This document shows positions 59,908-64,000 of a stretch of 64,000 bases of DNA, piece by piece. The stretch is from Methylobacillus flagellatus KT (GTDB lineage Bacteria; Pseudomonadota; Gammaproteobacteria; Burkholderiales; Methylophilaceae). Each line of letters starts with the position of its first letter. Position 1 is the first letter of the stretch. The notes under the pieces were generated by a model that was not told the DNA's origin, ran no database searches, and worked only from the letters and a program-made list of their open reading frames with translations. A program made the translations under genes and the position numbers. The stretch lies in contig NC_007947.1 in assembly GCF_000013705.1 (NCBI RefSeq), positions 434,001 through 498,000 on the forward strand, given 5' to 3'.

Positions 59908-59975
59908 GTATCTTCTAATAAAATTGATATTGCTTGCTAGATCTTGGAAGGTAGCAGTCATGACATCGCAAATGG
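59908..59975 (-). pseudogene. decayed tail fragment 3
   Basis: Leftward translation gives RPFAMS-stop-LLPSKI-stop-QAISILL, the constant end PFAMSELLPPEVWQAISILL of the orphan tail with two stops and substitutions. It lies just before lipoprotein 3. The remainder of the 131-base gap up to 60030 has no gene. Confidence 0.6.
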
Positions 59976-60030
59976 CCTTGATACTACTGGATGCTGTTGA
60001 TTGCTATCAGCGTTTCTTTTTTAGTCAAGT

Positions 60031-60420
60031 CTAAAGACACCTTTCATCGCAATACTCCAGATAGGTATAACCTTTATCGCGCATGCAATCGGCCCACTTT
60101 TTAGTGAGTCTTGCCTCCGCCATGACATTATTAAAATCTTCAGGTTGTTTGGCCGATTGGATTTCATGCGGAAGAAAATTTACACTTTCATTTCCTTTTG
60201 CACCACAAGCCGCAATATCCATTCGACGGCTTTCCTTTGTCATATTATCCTTGATCCAATGAGCACCATAAGGCTTAGGATTTTTCAATCTGTCGTAGGC
60301 AACTTTATCGCAGTAAGCTGCGGGTGTTTGTGGTCCACAAATTTGACCATTACCAATCGTACAGCCAATCAATAAACAGCTAACACATATGGCGAACAAT
60401 AGCGTTATCATTACTCTCAC
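60031..60420 (-). CDS. array lipoprotein 2 (divergent)
   Basis: A 129-residue lipoprotein starting at GTG 60420 in a GTGA overlap with the orphan tail stop (ATG 60411 is an alternative). The lipobox is LLIGC. The mature part is longer than its siblings and more divergent: ESRRMDIAACGAKGNESVNF and the C-terminal KWADCMRDKGYTYLEYC. It pairs with orphan tail 60417-60767. The variation matches the divergence of the tail core, as expected for cognate pairs. Confidence 0.72.
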   Translation of the reverse strand: MRVMITLLFAICVSCLLIGCTIGNGQICGPQTPAAYCDKVAYDRLKNPKPYGAHWIKDNMTKESRRMDIAACGAKGNESVNFLPHEIQSAKQPEDFNNVMAEARLTKKWADCMRDKGYTYLEYCDERCL

Positions 60421-60767
60421 TTTGCACTCCTCAATAAAATAGAAATAGAAATAGCTTGCCAGACTTCTGGCGGTAACAGCTCAGACATTGCAAAAGGGGC
60501 TGAAAGTGCGATGGCTCCTGTTGCACTCCATGTGTTGTGGGCTTTAATTAATGCATTTGATCTGCCACGTGTCGCATTCCCTTGCTCGTCATATAATCCC
60601 GTGATCTGCCCTCCGATAAAATCGTGTGAGCCGCCAAAAGACTCAATGAGTTGATCTTGCCAACTTCCGGCTTTATAGGGTATGTCAGACAAAGTGCCTA
60701 TGTAGTCTTGAATCCCTTCCAGGCAGGGGTTTTCACAAACATGCCTCCTGGTTATGGTGCGCCACAA
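60417..60767 (-). CDS. orphan hemagglutinin C-terminal tail
   Basis: A 116-codon frame. From GIQDYIGTLSDIPYKAGSWQ to the end it aligns with the last ~110 residues of the hemagglutinin: SWQDQLIESFGGSHDFIGGQ, ITGLYDEQGNATRG, a variable core, then SAPFAMSELLPPEVWQAISI. Homology begins directly after the stop of lipoprotein 1 (60752), a typical orphan-tail junction. It lacks the N-terminal repeats and a signal peptide and may be expressed only after recombination onto the main gene. Confidence 0.68.
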   Translation of the reverse strand: MWRTITRRHVCENPCLEGIQDYIGTLSDIPYKAGSWQDQLIESFGGSHDFIGGQITGLYDEQGNATRGRSNALIKAHNTWSATGAIALSAPFAMSELLPPEVWQAISISILLRSAK

Positions 60768-61111
60768 GCTGGCATAGACTTCATGTATTCATTGCTACAA
60801 TGTCCGATATAACGATAGCCTTTCCGAATCAGGCATCGTTGATGTTTCGCACTTTGTCGCTTATAGGCTTTTAGAACATCCTCCTCTTCAGCGGAGTCCT
60901 TTGGATCCATTGAAAAATTTCCGCTCTTATCTCCACCACATGCCTGCCAGTCAGCCAAGCGAGTTTCTGCAGAGGTTTCAGGTCTCTCCCAATTTTCTAT
61001 CCGAGGTTTTGAAGGAGGAGGGGGTGATAGAGGAACAAAGCACCCCCAACAAAAGCACCCGGAAAGGCTAGTTGTTAATCCTAGTGCGACACATAATCTG
61101 GTTATTCTCAT
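60752..61111 (-). CDS. array lipoprotein 1, next to the hemagglutinin
   Basis: A 119-residue lipoprotein with lipobox SLSGC (Cys18), a Pro-rich linker, ETRLADWQACGGDKSGNFSM, and the constant C-terminus RCLIRKGYRYIGHCSNEYMK...CGAP. Its ATG overlaps the hemagglutinin TGA (ATGA), so it is translationally coupled to the tail above it. By analogy with cdiA-cdiI pairs it may be an immunity protein; a lipoprotein would protect at the membrane or periplasm, not in the cytosol. Confidence 0.78.
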   Translation of the reverse strand: MRITRLCVALGLTTSLSGCFCWGCFVPLSPPPPSKPRIENWERPETSAETRLADWQACGGDKSGNFSMDPKDSAEEEDVLKAYKRQSAKHQRCLIRKGYRYIGHCSNEYMKSMPACGAP

Positions 61112-64000
61112 TTAGCGCCTTTCAATAAAATGGAAATAGCAGTCCAAACTTCAGGAGGCAACAGCTCCGCCATGGCAAATGGAGTGGATGGTAAAATTGC
61201 CAATTCGGATACTCGATCCCGAATGAATCGTTCTGTGCTCTCCATTCCACGTTTTGTATTTCCTTGTTCGTCATACAAGCCCGTGATCTGCCCTCCGATA
61301 TAGTCATGGGTTCCACCGAAGGCCTCTATCAATTTATCTTGCCAGCTACCCGGCTGATATTCATGACCAAATAATGTTCCTAACCACCCTTGAATGCCGC
61401 CTGTTGCACCAGCAGCCTTTTGTCCTTCAGGGGACTTGAGGAATTCGGCTAGTGATATATTGTTGTCTGGGTGCCATTGCACCATGCCATCTTTTAGAAC
61501 AAGTACATTATTTCCATTTTCATCTTTTCGAGTTACGCATCGTGCATTATCTGGGCCACAGATATTATCCAAATCAACCCTGGTTCCTCCGCCTTTTATA
61601 CCGTCGCCGCGAACGCCTTCGCTTTCGCCTGATGTGTTGTTGAGCACCGTGTTGCCATCGGTGATTCCTTTAAACAGGCTTGAGTTTGCGATGGTGATTT
61701 CTCTCATTTTTTCTGCTGCAGTAGATAAAGCTTCCTTGCCAAGCACTGTATCCAATTGTCCGGTGACGGCCCCAATCAGTACATTCATAACCTGCTCTTG
61801 CAGTCGCAAATCTTTGAGTTGCGACTGAATGATTGATTTTTCCTCAGGCGTTACTGCTTCTTTAAGTTGTTGCTGTAATGCTCGACGTTTTTCCTGAACA
61901 TACTGGCCTACAGCATAATGGGCCTGCTGTCCAAACGCCTCCGTAATCTGCACCTGCGCCTGAATCTCCTTGGCTACCTTCTCCGCATCGAAGATAGGCG
62001 CAATGGTATTAGCCGTACTGTTACCTTGGCTATCCACCGCATTGCCCTGCTCATCCACATGCACGTCGCGGTTGAGTAGGGCGACTGTGGTGGCGGCATC
62101 CGTGCCGGACTTTGTCTGCTGTTCTGCGTCATTTGTAATATCGACTGTACCGCCACTGATCGCGCTGACTGTAGTACTGCTGGCTTGACCGGTATCCGAG
62201 CCCATGCCCGCCCCGGATAGCTGCGGCAACCCAGCCTGGATACCACCGCCTATCGTCGCCGATGTCGCCTTGGCATCATACTCTGCTTGGTTCTTGATAT
62301 CTGAGACGGTGAGCGTTCCCGTGGAGAGGTTGTTCCTGTTTTCCGCAATCGCGGTTCCAGTAGATGCGATCACCGCACCTTTAAGATCGGTATTCCCCTT
62401 GACGTTGATCTGGAACCCGCCATCGCCTGAATAGATGCCTGCCTGTTCGTTGACAGAGGCATAGTCGCTCTTAATCTTGGTATTGGACGAACTGAACGAA
62501 CCGCCTGCCATGCCAGCCCCAATCGGCATGCTGACGCTGATACCAGTGCTTTTCTGCTTGCTGTCGTAAGTGCTGATGTCCTGCAAGCTCTGGATATTGA
62601 GGTTGCCTTTGCCTGTAGTGCCCACATCGGCCACTACTTGATCCCCCCTGACTTGCGAACCGATGATGTTGGTATCTGTACCGCTTTCCAGCGTGACCTT
62701 GTTGCCAGCCTCAACTACGCTCTCAGTCCAGGTGATATCTGTGCCATTGGCCTTGCCTTTACCCTGTGATGCGCTGGCGGTGACGGCAAGCCCGTTGGAA
62801 CCGATGCTGATGCCGACACTAGCGCTGCTGTTTTTATTCTTGTTGTTCAGTGTTTCCGTGTTCTGCGCAGCGATTAGGTTTACTTTATCATCCGCCTTTA
62901 AGCTCACATCCCCATCCGCCTTGATTGTACTGCCGATGACGTTGATATCCGACTGCTCCCCAGCCCCCGTCGCCGTGATGTTGACATCACCGCCCGCCAT
63001 CACCGTGCTGCCTTGGGCTGTGCTGCTGGTTTGCGTGGAGGTGCTACTGCTCTTTGAAGTACCAATACTGAGCGACAGATTCACTCCGCCTGCCTGATTG
63101 GCGGCATTGGTGACGCTATTGCTTGTCGGTGCTGCGGACAATGCCTGCTGGGTGGAATCGAAAGCGTTCTTGGCAGCCAATGCCGTGGTGCCTGCTGCCA
63201 ATGCCTGCATGCGGACACCGGAAGTATTGCTGGCGGCCTGCTTCATCTGCTCTGCGGTCTGGATCGCCGAGATGACCGGGCTGGTGATCGCCAGCGTCAG
63301 GCCGCTCTGCTTGAACTTCGTCTCGGTGGTCTGGGTGGAGGTGTTGTTGCCTGCGGTGATGTTGACCTGTTGGGCGCTGATCTCAATATCGCCTTGTGGC
63401 GCGAGCACATCGCTGGCGATTTGCGTGTAGGTGTTGCCTGCCTGGATGGTGACATCGCCTTCGACGCTGCCCACGGTGCTGCCGGTCTGGGTGATGGTGG
63501 TGCCGGTTTGCTTTTGGCTCAGGTTGCTGGTGCCGTAGCCGATGCTGGAGCCGCTGGCGGAGAAGCCTGATTTCTTGGTGGTTTTCTGGTTGAAGGTGTA
63601 GCTGGTGTTGTCAGCCGTATTGAGGTTGATATCGCCGCTGGCATTGAGAGAAGTGGCGTTGGTGGAGACGACATGACTGCCGGTGATGTTGATATTGCCC
63701 GTATCCGCGGATGCGATTCCGGCAGGTGTGCCGGCTTGCAGGCTGATGGTGTCTGCACTCAGGGTGCTGCCGATGGCCTCGGTGGATTCTGCGATGGTGC
63801 GGTAGGTCCTGGTCGTGCTGCTTAGCCCGCTGCTGCGCTTGGTCTTGCGGGCAAGATCGAAGTTGCTGCCAGCTTCGCCTGAGGTGATGGTGATGTCCCC
63901 TGATGCGGCGATGCCGAGGTTGCCGTTTTCGCTGTTGAGGTTGCCTGCCTTGATGCTGATGTCGCTACCAGCTTGCAGGGAGATATTGCCGCTGGTGTGG
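61108..64000 (-). CDS. hemagglutinin-repeat exoprotein (FhaB/CdiA family), 5' end beyond window
   Basis: The frame stays open to base 64000, so at least 963 residues are seen and the N-terminus is missing. Filamentous hemagglutinin repeats show as SIGYGTSNLSQKQTGTTITQ, GSVEGDVTIQAGNTYTQIAS and SGLTLAITSPVISAI. Next come a pre-toxin region (IFDAEKVAKEIQAQVQITEA, FGQQAHYAVGQYVQEKRRAL) and a C-terminal tail (GWLGTLFGHEYQPGSWQDKL, GGTHDYIGGQITGLYDEQGN, variable core, STPFAMAELLPPEVWTAISI). No VENN motif was seen. It is a two-partner-secreted protein whose exporter would lie upstream, outside the window. Confidence 0.88.
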   Translation of the reverse strand, partial: HTSGNISLQAGSDISIKAGNLNSENGNLGIAASGDITITSGEAGSNFDLARKTKRSSGLSSTTRTYRTIAESTEAIGSTLSADTISLQAGTPAGIASADTGNINITGSHVVSTNATSLNASGDINLNTADNTSYTFNQKTTKKSGFSASGSSIGYGTSNLSQKQTGTTITQTGSTVGSVEGDVTIQAGNTYTQIASDVLAPQGDIEISAQQVNITAGNNTSTQTTETKFKQSGLTLAITSPVISAIQTAEQMKQAASNTSGVRMQALAAGTTALAAKNAFDSTQQALSAAPTSNSVTNAANQAGGVNLSLSIGTSKSSSTSTQTSSTAQGSTVMAGGDVNITATGAGEQSDINVIGSTIKADGDVSLKADDKVNLIAAQNTETLNNKNKNSSASVGISIGSNGLAVTASASQGKGKANGTDITWTESVVEAGNKVTLESGTDTNIIGSQVRGDQVVADVGTTGKGNLNIQSLQDISTYDSKQKSTGISVSMPIGAGMAGGSFSSSNTKIKSDYASVNEQAGIYSGDGGFQINVKGNTDLKGAVIASTGTAIAENRNNLSTGTLTVSDIKNQAEYDAKATSATIGGGIQAGLPQLSGAGMGSDTGQASSTTVSAISGGTVDITNDAEQQTKSGTDAATTVALLNRDVHVDEQGNAVDSQGNSTANTIAPIFDAEKVAKEIQAQVQITEAFGQQAHYAVGQYVQEKRRALQQQLKEAVTPEEKSIIQSQLKDLRLQEQVMNVLIGAVTGQLDTVLGKEALSTAAEKMREITIANSSLFKGITDGNTVLNNTSGESEGVRGDGIKGGGTRVDLDNICGPDNARCVTRKDENGNNVLVLKDGMVQWHPDNNISLAEFLKSPEGQKAAGATGGIQGWLGTLFGHEYQPGSWQDKLIEAFGGTHDYIGGQITGLYDEQGNTKRGMESTERFIRDRVSELAILPSTPFAMAELLPPEVWTAISILLKGAK

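Overview
The window looks like chromosome of a methylotrophic betaproteobacterium, probably Methylophilaceae-like. This is inferred from gene content: a dimethylamine monooxygenase cluster, a complete N-methylglutamate (NMG) cluster, PEP-CTERM sorting, ornithine-lipid genes and FhaB/CdiA-type exoproteins. Most of it is moderately GC-rich; the last ~6 kb (57.6-61.4 kb) is clearly AT-richer and looks acquired or fast-evolving.

Layout. 1-7.6 kb: tail of a CysJ-like flavoprotein, then a leftward signalling operon (OmpR-type regulator, LysM/FecR exported protein, CHASE2 histidine kinase, diguanylate cyclase). 7.7-9.6 kb: glnK-amtB behind a sigma-54 promoter and two NtrC-like sites. 9.6-12.2 kb: an acyltransferase-3/SGNH protein and a GNAT enzyme. 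12.2-17.6 kb: an XRE-cupin regulator divergent from a glutamine amidotransferase and a dmmDABC-like set (GcvT-like protein, DmmA, flavin/2Fe-2S reductase, heme N-demethylase) that should turn dimethylamine into methylamine plus formaldehyde. 17.6-23.4 kb: an output-less PAS protein, a NarX/NarL-like two-component pair and an APC permease. 23.5-28.8 kb: a second LuxR-type regulator, its kinase and a type Va autotransporter. 28.8-31.3 kb: MarC and a PEP-CTERM alkaline phosphatase. 31.5-41.2 kb: mgdABCD-gmaS-mgsABC, the NMG route for methylamine. 41.5-44.8 kb: amiE-amiC-amiR amidase operon with an antitermination-type leader. 44.8-57.6 kb: housekeeping and accessory genes (DUF262 protein, tRNA-Arg, apaH, ornithine-lipid acyltransferases, PfkB kinase, TetR, hemJ, TlpA-like protein, a very large FAD/Fe-S dehydrogenase). 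57.6-64 kb: the 3' part of a hemagglutinin/CdiA-like gene followed by an array of orphan C-terminal tails, each next to a small lipoprotein gene, interrupted by a REP-associated transposase.

How it fits together. The dmm and mgd/gma/mgs clusters form a consecutive pathway: dimethylamine to methylamine, then to gamma-glutamylmethylamide / N-methylglutamate, then to glutamate plus a C1 unit. Their promoters share a near-identical composite motif (12922 and 31522, same internal spacing), a candidate common operator for the adjacent XRE-cupin regulator. The NMG promoter also carries a perfect NarL-type 7-2-7 palindrome centred near -42, and a near copy lies upstream of the permease next to the NarX/NarL-like pair. 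A third shared motif (23552 and 26231) links the second two-component system to the autotransporter. The best candidate for an undescribed system is the tail-lipoprotein cassette array: tails with constant flanks and a short variable core that ends in a hydrophobic stretch, each followed by a lipoprotein that may be the cognate immunity protein.
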